Assembly: GCA_032622095.1 (NCBI GenBank)
Contig: CP136066.1
Span: 153,599,152 to 153,663,151, forward strand
Length of the DNA: 64,000 nt
From: Siphonodentalium dalli
Lineage: Eukaryota > Mollusca > Scaphopoda > Gadilida > Siphonodentaliidae
Direction: 5' to 3'
Both the position numbers and the translations under genes were made by a program. The first letter of the stretch is position 1. Each line of letters starts with the position of its first letter. The notes under the pieces were generated by a model. The model ran no database searches, was not told the DNA's origin, and was given only the letters and a program-made list of their open reading frames with translations. This document shows positions 49,301-61,300 of this stretch, one piece after another.

Positions 49301-52300
49301 TTTGAATGATTTTCAATGAAAAACATGGTCACCGGCAGCCATCTTGGATTTACTCTTTGCATGACTAAAGCCTTTGACGCACCCTACAGACCACATCCCT
49401 CATCCGATCATAACCAAACACCATATGGATCTTCGGGGTGACATCCAGATGGTAGCCTCCTATTTTGACCGAAATTTGTTGAAAAACATGGCCGCTAGTT
49501 GCCATCTTGGAATTTACTCTTTGTATGACTGAATCCTTCAGCACACCCTAGAGGCCACATCTCTCATCTGATCATCACCAAACTTCATATGGATCTTCGG
49601 GGTGACCTTCAGATGGGAGTCTCCTATTTGTACCAAATTTTTTTTTAAACATGGCTGCCAGTGGCCATCTTGGATTTCAAAATTCAATGCATTAGCATGG
49701 GCTAGAGGCCGTACTTTTTCATTGCTCATCACAAAAATTTTACTTCTTCCCAAGTTGAGCTACAGTGTCATTGACACTTTCATTTTTGTATACAGATGGT
49801 CTCTAGACACGTTTTATGTAGTTCAGGGGTATAAAATATTAGTTTTGAATTGAAGACCACTGTCCTGAAATGATTCTATCGATTAATATTGATTATATTT
49901 AAAATATTTTCTGGTATAAAACATGGGTGATCGTTTAGCTAATGACCAGTAGTGGTTACTGTTAACAGAGACCAGAAATTTGATAGTGTAATTTTGTCAC
50001 AAATAAACATTAATTATACTTATTATCGCTTATAACTATAGAATATAACAACACAAACAATCAATCTGAGATATTTGACATTCGGTGCATAGCAATGGGA
50101 GCACTCTAATAATCTCTATTGCTATCTGATATCGCATGAACGGTCTGTTCTAAAAATAGGACAAATATGTGTCTCTTTTGATCATCGCATTATATCAGAA
50201 AATATTCTATCTAAAATAAATTTTAATTGACATAAGCTTTTCTTGATAATTTTATACCCACACAACTTTTTCAAATTTGTTATATGAAGAGATAATCCAT
50301 CTTTTATCTGAATTTCATCAATAAGATATCCCATCATAGCAAATAAATGTAGTATCTCACAGCCCAATTTATAGTGGTATTTTTCTTCCTAGAAACTGAT
50401 AATGTTTAACCCTTGAGCAATATTGAACAGAATATTGACTTTAATATAGAAAAAAACGCAGTTTTCGGGTTGTCTGCATGGTAACTTGAGCAATATTCAA
50501 AAAATTTCTTAATATTTGTTACGTGGTTCTCATTTGAGAAGATGCATGCCAAGTTCGATTTTGGTCATGGTCCAATGATTTTGGACGGAGTTAAACCCCT
50601 TTTTTTACTTAGAAATCGCTGTCTTCAGGTTGTCCGAATTGTGACCTGAGCAATATTCAACTGAATTTCTTGATATTTGGTATGTGGTTACATTTGAGAA
50701 GACGTAGGCCAAGTTCGATTTTATTTGACTTAGAAATAATATTTGTGTTCTCTTAATGATAAATTGAGAAATCTTCAAAAGAATCTCTTGATATTTGGTA
50801 CCTTTGAGAACACACATGATATCATCTAGTTGCTGTCAAATCTTGCTAGAATTATACTTCTTTGTTCCTCAAAAATCGACATTTTACTTGTCTGCGACCT
50901 TTTATTTGGCTTTGAAATTTGTTTTTTCTTGGTTTCCTGTTGATAACTGCAGTTTAGGGTTGGTTGATCACCACCAAACATGGTATGTGGCTGAATTTGA
51001 TCAAACTACAAGCTATGCTTGAATCAGGGATTTGTCTAATGATTCTCACCATAATTATGGTCATGGACCCTTTTTGACTAAAAATGTTAAATGTTATTGA
51101 TATTCGGCTGATAGCTCCAAGTTATGGAATCTTTCTGAGATGCAATTTTAAATCAACAAGAACCATAACTCAGGCAAAAATGGGTGGACCAAATCCAAAT
51201 TCGAACTTGACATGTATTTTCATGTTGCTAATCCACATACAAAATTTGAAAAAATCAGATTACTAAGACTAAAGTTATCACCTGGAAACCAAAATAATTG
51301 GCAAATTCTAAGTCGACAAGGACCATAACTCCGGGAAAAAAGGGCAGATGGAACTCAAACTAAAATTAAAGTTATCATCCGGAAACCATATGGGGGACAA
51401 CAAGCCAATGAGCATATTATGCCACTGTAAATGTTGCAGTAATCTTGTTTGTTTTTGTATTCATAATTTGGGTGGTGTTATAGAACAGAAAAACATACTT
51501 TCTTTCTTATAATTTGCCATGCCATCTTTGTGCAAAAATCGACTGGAGGAAAAAAAGAACCTATTTTTGTCTGCGAAGTGGTTATTTTTGTGATTTCAAT
51601 AGGTCTTTCCAGTGCATAGAATATCTATATATTAAAAATATGTCATGTAAAAAAAATGGATGTATTGTTATTGGTCCATCCACCCCTTTGCTTTTTTTCG
51701 TTTCCGCATGATAACTTTAGTAAGTCTGAACTGAATGGACTGAAATTTGGTTTGCGGCTTTAATAGCACACAATATAGGTCAAGTTCGAATTTGGGTTAC
51801 ACCCACCAATTTTCACTGGAGTCATGGCCCTTTTTGTTGGAATTTGCACTTAATTTTCATTTTTCGGATGATAACTTTAGTAAGTCTAAACTGAATGGAA
51901 TGAAATTTGGTATGTGAATTTTATAGCACAAAATGCAGGTCAAGTTCGAATTCGGGTTACGGCCGCCAATTTTAACTGAAGTTAAGGTCCTTTTTATTGG
52001 AACTTGCACTTAATTTTCATTTCCGGATGCTAACTTTAGTAACTCTAAACTGAATGGAATGAAATTTGGTACGTTAGTTCACTAGCCTAAAATACAGGTC
52101 AAGTTCGAATTTGGGTTCCGCCCGCCAATTTTGACCTGTTATGGCCCATTGTTGAAATTAATATGGGACAGGAATGTGTATATAAACGAGAGAATAATTA
52201 GGTATAATTTGAGACTTTTAACTTCCATTGACTTTTAACCCTTTCTTTTCTAAATGGATTCTCCCGTTCATTTATAAAAGTATTCATTGGAATCGTCAAT

Positions 52301-55300
52301 TATTCATTTGGAGGGATGTTATGCCATAACTTAAGGATATATGAGCAGACAACAGCCAAATGAAATGATAATACAAGTGCAGAAGAATTATATTCATTGG
52401 TGGGAAATGTTTAGATAATAAGTTCAGCAAATGACCTATTGTCGTTTGTTGAACTTCTTATCTGAACATTTCCTAAGGAAACTAACTACTCATCAATGAG
52501 TATTTAGTATAGAAAGGGTTAACCCTTCCATGACTGGAGCTTCCTGAAATTTTGTGAAAACCCTGTCTCCAATAGGGAGCCTCGCATAGATCAGATAATG
52601 CATTGGCCTAACACTATTTACCTTGACCTTGTAAGCCAGGCATTCTCTTACAGGGAGACTCGCATATATAAGAGAATACATTGGCACATGATCGAATTTC
52701 AATGCTGCACCAGCTTGGCTCCCGTCATGAAAGGGTTAAGTGGAATTTACATGATAGTTGTGTAACAATCAGTGTAAGGTAGATTATGCTACATCTTCAA
52801 CCATGTTCTATCAACTTATGTTTATCTTTAATATTTACAGTATCTTCATTGGGTGCCACCATCTTTCCCTGATTGCGTATTCTTCCTCACATCATGTTTA
52901 TCATCACACATCGAAGCAACAGAAATTCTACTTGGCAAACGTCAATATGATGAAACACAGATAGAACCACTAGATCGAGTTTCTCGTGAAATCTTCTGTT
53001 CTGTAAGTATGGTCAATATTAACCCTTTCTTTTCTAAATTGATTCTCCAATCCAGTTATAAAAGTATACATTGGAATGGTCTATTATTAAACTGGAGGGA
53101 TGTTCAGGATACTGAAGCAGATGGCAGACAGTCCAACAGATAATAGAAGGTTTCCTATTAATTTGTAGGGCTGCAACGATACGCCCACCTCACGATTCGA
53201 TACGTATCACGATTTTTTGCAACGATACGATACGTATCGCGATACATTCCAGACTAAAAATTGGACCAGTTTACAACTTTTGATTGTTCTGTTGCATTAA
53301 TAGCCATTATGTGTACTATTATTCAGCCATGTACTGGAATTATGACCACACTTGATGTTATACCATTTCTGCACCCTGTACAGTTATTTGGCAATCAAAG
53401 ATTCCTAAGGCTGAAGGGATCACTCTCACCAAAAAAAGCGCTGAAGGGTTAACATGTTTTGAGATATCCTTCTGAGTAACCTTAGTTTTTGCATCTGTCA
53501 TGATTTCTGTTTGAGGATAATTCACTTATGTTCCAATGAAAATTAAAATTAACTGAAAACAAACTGCTTTAGGGCATCAGACTTTCAAACCCAAAGTGCT
53601 TCCACACCGGCGTTTTAAACTTCGCCAGCGCCCCTTAGTTGAATTACAGCTGTGTGGGTGTGGATGGTAACGTCGGTTCTCCTGGCATTGGAGGCATTTA
53701 CAATATAAGATAAGAGAAGATAAGAAGCCCCAACAATTTTTCGTGTTATCCCACAAGGCCCGTCTCCGACCGGCTGAGAACTTTTATCATGTGATACTTC
53801 CGACATGTTAATGTGTTATTGATTTTAAATGTCAAATATATTCAACAGACCCTCGCGATAGCGGAAGAACAATTTTGATTGGTTAACAGAAAAGGAAAAT
53901 ATATACGGAATCATTGCGGTTACAGCCAATGAAAAGTGTCCCCTCAGAGAGCTTGGGCGACAAAAAATGCGGATCGAAAACGCACCGGAATAATTACGAA
54001 ACGAACCGCGTATCGCACCGCCAGTAAACATCGCGATTCACCGAAACCGCGGTGAATCGTTGCAGCTCTATTAATTTGTGATATGTTGAGATAATAAGTT
54101 CAACAGACATCCATATTTAGTATGAGTATTTAGCAAAGAATGGGGTATTTTCTCCAGTATATAGTTATTCATTATAAATATTTAAATATGCACTCAACAT
54201 TGTTTTTGTTGTATTTATTTAAGGAATAATATTCATTTCCTGATTACACAAACATATAAATCATGAAGCAATTTATAAGAGTTTGTGATTGGCACAAATA
54301 TATTTATACATGTACTGTGTAATTATATCAGGAATGAAGATTATTTCTGATAATTAAATATTAGTTAATTAAAATATCAACATATCAATTCATTTCCAGT
54401 TGCAATTATCATTAAATAGTAGGAACTTTTTAGTAACATTGCCATGATGTCACATGTTGCCGTGGCAAAATTCCTACGCTCGATGTTCACTTCTGCCCTA
54501 GTGTAAATATCCTACATGTATATAAATACATTAGATTGGAATCGAATCTGTTCCATCAGGTGCATTCCCATGGTTTCTATAGACTGCAGAGTACATACAT
54601 ACATACATCTTGCACCAAGAAACTTAGGGATACTAGTGAATGCGCGAATGATCTATAAATAGACTGCCAAATTATTTAACATGTAAGAATGACTTAAACC
54701 CATCAGGAGTGTGGGTTTCCAGGATTTTCGCATCACAAAGGAATTACATATAATCTCATTTGGCAATCCTCGCAAGTCTCCATTCCATACTGACATAGGT
54801 CAGGGAGTTCAGAATAATAAAATTTGAATGTCAGTACACCACACCGAGATTGACGATTGAAGATTCGATTTGAAGTGAAACCCCCTGATTCGCAATGCCC
54901 TAGCATTCACAATGTGGAACTAGAATCTAGGATACATTTTTGTTGAAATCACGTAAAGTGATGTCGCACACAGTCTGAGTACTATTGAGCTAGCTACTCA
55001 TTCGATAGTCCGAAACATTTCAATTTTCAACACCCTTCTCATTACCACTGCTATAATTAGCTTTCCTGGCAATCCCTTCAGTATGACATCACTGTGCACA
55101 TTCCAGATTAAAAATAATTTTACTAATGACTGTTACTACTTTCGGTTTAGTTTTTGAGAACAACAAAATAGGTGCTAATCGTTAAAATTTCTCGGAAATA
55201 CTTAATTCTATTCTCTTTGTTAGGTAATATTGGTCAATTCTGGACTCTTTATGAATGATTTTTAGTTAGTTGTCATAATCTCCAACTCTGTAAACACTGT

Positions 55301-58300
55301 GTGAACGTAGTTCATGTGGTATATAATTTATTACGCTATTTCTAGCTATGTGGCAGGGTATACTGGAAGTGTGGTCGCTGAAAGAATTCCAACAACCGTT
55401 TTATTGGCGTCATCATTTTACTGTAGAATATTGTGATTTGCTGACACTGACATATTGCTTCTTGGAGGTAAAGGGATTCCTTGCTATTTAGTTCAGACTA
55501 TTGAAAGCGTAGCTAGTTTAATAGTCTGGGTTTTACTCAGACTGTGTCACACATAGCCCTCAGCTGCCAGAATATCATTACATTTTGGCACTAAATGCCC
55601 GTTTAATCAGCCAGTTGAGTGTAATTATAAAGGAATAGATGTTGATTTTGTTGCATCCCATGGATTATTGATGCAAGTTTGTTTAACATTTTTATGTGTC
55701 AAACGCGAACATATCCAACTTGTATCTATACTCTATGGAACTTAACAAAATCAACATCCATTTACCGGGATTAAGTAAATTTGTACATGGATGAACAATA
55801 TACTTTATAATTTTGCGAAGCGAAATGATACCAAGTGCTGTTTGTCCACTTACAATTTTATACGTCCACAAATGCAACAACAACGACGTTGGTTAGATTC
55901 CTTATGATTACGCCCCCGGAGGTTTTCAATCAACAAATTAATAATAATTAGACTTCTCTTCCATAGAAAACTCTCATGTCAGCTGGCAAAGAGTTATCTT
56001 CCACACAGCTGGCGACTATTGTTGACGAACCGCAAACAGGGAACCCTCTATTTCTAAAAGTACATCTGCTCGAGCTGTGTGCATTCGGATACTTTCGACT
56101 GTTGGACAAGAAAATTGATGATCTAAAGAATGTCAATGGAGTCACTGGTTTGATGATGAAAGTTTTAGAGAGACTGGAAGAGGACTACAATGTTGAAGAT
56201 GCACCTGAAGATATGGTTCAAAAGGTACAGTAATGTTCTAAGTAATCGACTTCTTAACCACAGCAGAATTATGGGTAACTTTTCAGGATTTAGTCGGAAA
56301 TATGGCTTGTTGCCATTCATCGGAAAGCTCTCGGAAATATGGCTTGTTGCCATTCATCGGAAAGCTCTCGGGGAGAGCTTTCCGATGAATGGCAACAAGC
56401 CATATTTCAGACTAAATCCTGAAAAGTTACCCATAATTCTGCTGTGGTTAAGAAGTCGATTACTTAGAGCATTACTGTAAAAGCCCATTTGATGCTTAAC
56501 CCTTCCATGACTGGAGCTTCCTGAAATTTTCAAAATCCCTGTGCCAATGCATTCTCTTATATATGCGAGTCTCCCATAGGGAGCCTCACACATATAAGAG
56601 AATACATTGGCCTAACAATATTTGCCTTGACCTTGTAAGCAGTGCATACTCTTATATATGCGAGGCTCCCTATGCACCAGCGCAGCTCCCATCATGAGAG
56701 GGTTAAAATTATACTCACTTTTGTTATACCTCAACTTTCCGAAGAAAAATGGGCAAGCCTGCAAATAGTGTGTCTCATTTGCAGAATGAGGTCTTCAGAT
56801 AGTGAATTTAGTGATGCTATCCCGCATGGGAACCTGGGAACCTCATTCTGCTTGGGCATCAATTTCTATGTGAGTCCTAGGATCAGATTGAAGTTCCCCA
56901 GATTGAAGGGCCACGTGTTTTGTATTTATTATTGTTTAAATGTGAACGTGCATGAAACTGATAAGTTAGTATTCAGGTACTATGCCAACTGGCGGAATTT
57001 AGCATTCTACTAACATCACCGACGTCCAATTACAGAACTTGTGTTTGACGCTTTTATTTTGACATCCACAATTCTCACAAGGTGCAACATGAGAACGCCG
57101 AAATGATATTACATTTGTTCTAATTCAGTGTGAGATGCAGAAATTGTTGTCTAAGGCCAAACAAAATTATTTGAGTCTCAGACAATTTTTTTTCTGAATC
57201 AATGAGGGCGGTGAGGACTTTTTTTCTATTTTTTTTTAACAAATGATTGTCAGCATTGATCATGATAGCTTCCCTTGTCTTGTAATAGTCAGAAAATGTT
57301 GAGGGAACATTATTTTGCATATACACTCATTTATTTAATATGATATAAAAATTACATTGTGTGACATATGTACATTTATGCCCTGAGAAGATGGCTAAAT
57401 AAATATTCTGTGATTACATAATATTGAGCCCAAGGAGGGATTTGCTAGTTCACAAGACATGAGACAATTTCTCGTTCAATGGCTGTTTAATTATCTTCAT
57501 TAATCAGCCGAAATAATAAAATTGTGAAGTTGGGGACCAAAAAAGGGGCCCATACAAGTCAAACAAGAGTAACAAATGTAATAAAACATAATAACACATG
57601 AGAATAACAAAACTTAACAAAATAACCATACTGGGCGGGAGGGAGGGTCAAGAAACAATTACCGATGCCGAGATGTGTATGAATTACTAATATAATATTT
57701 TAAACTACATAACTTTTGAATAACCTTCCCACGTCCAGAGAGAGTTCTTACTGGTTTGCTAAATGGCGATTGATAAGGAAGGCCGCTCACGTGACCAAAA
57801 GTATAAATTACATTACGTACAGTCTCCACCAAAACTGACTGCAGGCAATCATGAAACCGATCGCCAGATCTTCTCAAACATAAAAATGGTTATATATAAC
57901 CTGCTATTATTACCAATAATGTGTTTTAATGACACTGACTATTCACAATTGTTATTATCTATATACCAGTATATAAAAGAGTAGGATCTGTCTGTCCAGA
58001 CTTTTCTCTCAGGCTGCTGGTCCGATTTCAACCAAATTTTGTGTGGTGACTCAGGGTACCGCCACGGAGGTTATAACGGCGTTATTTTTTCAAAATTTTG
58101 ATCAAAAAATTTAATTAAATAAATAATAAAAATTAAATTTGTTTTTAAATTAGCTCACTATGGGCCTATTTCAGAATAAGATAAGTCCAATATGAACATA
58201 TGTGAATATTTAGGTCCAATATGAACCTATTTGCACTTGGATATGTTGTAGCACCAGATGTATGCTCTTTATATATGTGTTTTCATTGTGGCCCACGCTA

Positions 58301-61300
58301 TCCAGTGGAATAATATATAATTTTTATTTTTATTTTCACAGCCGACCTTAGCTGGTTCTGCTTATCAGTAACAAATTATCTAACCACATTTCACTGGTAA
58401 TTAAAGATGCATAGGACATATCAACTGTAGATATCTCTGGCTTTAATTACTTTTAACTACATCCAAGATGAAAACTGAGAAGTCATCTGGAGTTTATATG
58501 CTTCTGCCACCAAGATACCTGTATGCTTTCTATATATCTTGACATCTCTTTAAAACTTTAAATGGCCTTTAGAATACATTTTGTATTCCTGGGAATTTAT
58601 GGTGATCTTTATGACTGAAGACCATTAACCCTTTGGAGAGTATCTGTAACGTCATATACATGACGTCATGAGTAAATTTAACGTCAATGTCATAGCAATA
58701 ATTATTAACAAGTTCGGGTCAAAAAGGTCCAATAATTTGTTTTAATTTATGTGCATTTTTTGTTAACGTGTGTTATCATAATCGATTGCACTTATACATT
58801 TGGGACATTATATTAATCAAAATAACTCCTATACAAATCATTTACAATTCAGATGATTTATTGAAGTTATGTCTACGTAAAATAACATTTCCTGAAACGA
58901 CATATATGTCGTTCTACTCCTCAACCGATAGACGACATATATGTCGTTCTACTCGCCAAAGGGTTAACAGTCCACAAGGTTCTTAGATAGGAATGACAAG
59001 CTAATGAGTATGTTCAGTGTGGGTTTGCTCATTTTACACATTCACTATTTATCACTACCACTAATCTCACCATTCACATGTGTTTATTAACCCTCTCTAT
59101 ACTAAATACTCATTGACCAGACAAGTAGATTCCTTAGGAAATGTTCAGATAAAAAGTTCAACAAGTTCTAAACTTATTATCTGAACATTTCCCACCAACT
59201 AATAGGAATCCTTCTGCACATATATTATCTGTCGGCTACTTATTTTTCCATGACATCCAACCAGATGAATAATGGACTTTTTCAATGTATACAATATAAC
59301 TGAATGGGGGAGTCCATTCATTCAATAATTAAAATGTTGAACAAAAACAAACTCTTTATTTCTGGATTTTTTCAATATTATTCAATAATCTTGAGTTATG
59401 TTTCAAATAATAGTACTGGATTTGAAATTTGTGATATACGTCCGAAAAACTGTTCTCTGTAAGTGACTGACAGAGAATTATAAAGACACAATTACCACCT
59501 TAGCGAATGTCCAAAAAAACAAAAATGGTTCAAGCATTTTTATTTTTATTATTTTTCCGACCGACCCTACCAAAACAAGGTTTAAAAAATCCGTAAAGCA
59601 GAAAAATAAAAAAGGTTGGCCCTATGGGCTTATTCCAGAATCAAATAAGTCCAATATGAACCAATGTCAATATTTAGGTAAAATATGAACCTATCTGCAT
59701 GAGGATATATTGAAGTAGCAAAAAATAGGAAGGGAGCCTTTTTCAGCTAGTTGTTTATAAATTCACACCTCTCCATTACTAGTATAACGTACTAGTGTCA
59801 GAGGGGCCTGTGGCCACTTTGTGATGCGGCTGCTTTGTGCTTAAGGAGTCTGAACCCCTTTGTGTGCTCCATGCACATTTTGATCATTTGAACAATTTGA
59901 TTTTTTTTTTAAATGAATTTTATTTTTTTTAAATTATTAGTTTTTTTTTTAGATTTAGCTCCTTGCTCAAATTATTAAGGCCAAAAAAAAAAGGGTTTTG
60001 ATTCTCGGGCATAGCCGCGTCTGGAAAAAAGACCCGCGTTGAACAACCGGTTCAAAGTAATTTTATCAAAGAACACTCAAGAAATATAAAAAAAATTGTG
60101 TAGTACATCATTCATCACAGTGTTCAGTACATATTCCCATATTTGATTCTTAGATATGGACTTTGTTTTTCTTGGACCATTGCCTGTAAATTTTATTTTT
60201 TTAAATCTCAATAAAGTTCACATTTTGTATTTCTAACATAATCCACCATGACGTATACTCTCAAAATGTTGCATCAATGGGCATGGTTTCTATTATTACT
60301 AATACACATGAACAGAATCCTTTATTTGGACTCTATAAAATTTTGGGAAATTTTGGAAAAATTGGGTCCACAAAGCAACTGCACCAATAATTTCCTCGAT
60401 AGAGTAACCAATGAGCGAATGAATAGCGCTCTCTTATTGGATATGCAAATGAGGGTTTCTCTATCTGTGATTAGCGACACTACATGTGTAGTCTTGTCAG
60501 GTATACCTCTGTGATTTGATTTCTATGCCTAAACCACTTGGGAATTACGCAATGATTCAGTGATTTTAGAAATTAGAGACACTCGGTAGTCGGTGTCAAG
60601 GCCGTTAATTGTGCATAGATCATAGATGTACTAAACTGTGAATACTACCGAAAGGGTGTGCCTTTGAATGCAGAAAATCAAGAAACAGGTAACTGAGGTG
60701 TGGCAGATGCAAACTAAAATTAAATGCAACAAACAGTCTATGACATTTAAATAAAAAATATGAAGTGTTTTCCATGTTACTGACATTGAACAAAATCTCC
60801 CTATTTTTCACTAAATCTCCCTATTTCTGAGGACAAATCTCCCTATTTCCAATTATGAAAGTAAACAGGTCTGATATAAATAGACATATACTATAAAAAG
60901 GTACATACATATATCAAATATACCAACAATATATATATGATGTGCGGGTAGTATAATGTGATAATTGGTCATTCTTTATAGTGGAATACATTAGTTTATA
61001 TCAAAACAATGTTCTCCTTAGATTTTCTTAACCTGGGAAGGTATAATAACCCATGCTAACTATGGGCATTATCCCCATAACAGAAATAAAAAATAAAAAT
61101 AAAACCCTCGCTCCCTCATCTCCGCCAGGGTAATCCATGTCACTGCACCAAATATTGTTGAAATCGGTCCAGGGGTCTGGGAGAAAAATCCATGCAGATG
61201 GACAGATGGACATACAGACCATATGTATATATAGATGATCCTAAATTTCCTCCACTGCCTTTCAATTGTTATGGAGTTACAACTAGTACACCAGACTATG

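Larger units (their letters stand above)
48887..52840. other. Intron 7, repeat-filled
   Basis: 4.0 kb: tandem family 1 array 49010-49795, an unassigned stretch 49800-50390, tandem family 2 at 50395-50830 and 51060-52150, then two TTAA elements 52239-52518 and 52523-52735. No other gene seen. Confidence 0.75.
53003..55966. other. Intron 8
   Basis: 3.0 kb. A CTTTTCT-type TTAA element begins 53023 and is split by the hAT-like element 53166-54070; its remaining right part runs to about 54146. 54150-55960 shows only short frames and no recognised repeat or gene. Confidence 0.7.

Noticed and set aside
56190-56480. 96-residue frame overlapping the end of exon 9
   Set aside because: It runs through the palindromic TA element; the mirrored frame on the opposite strand has the same origin.
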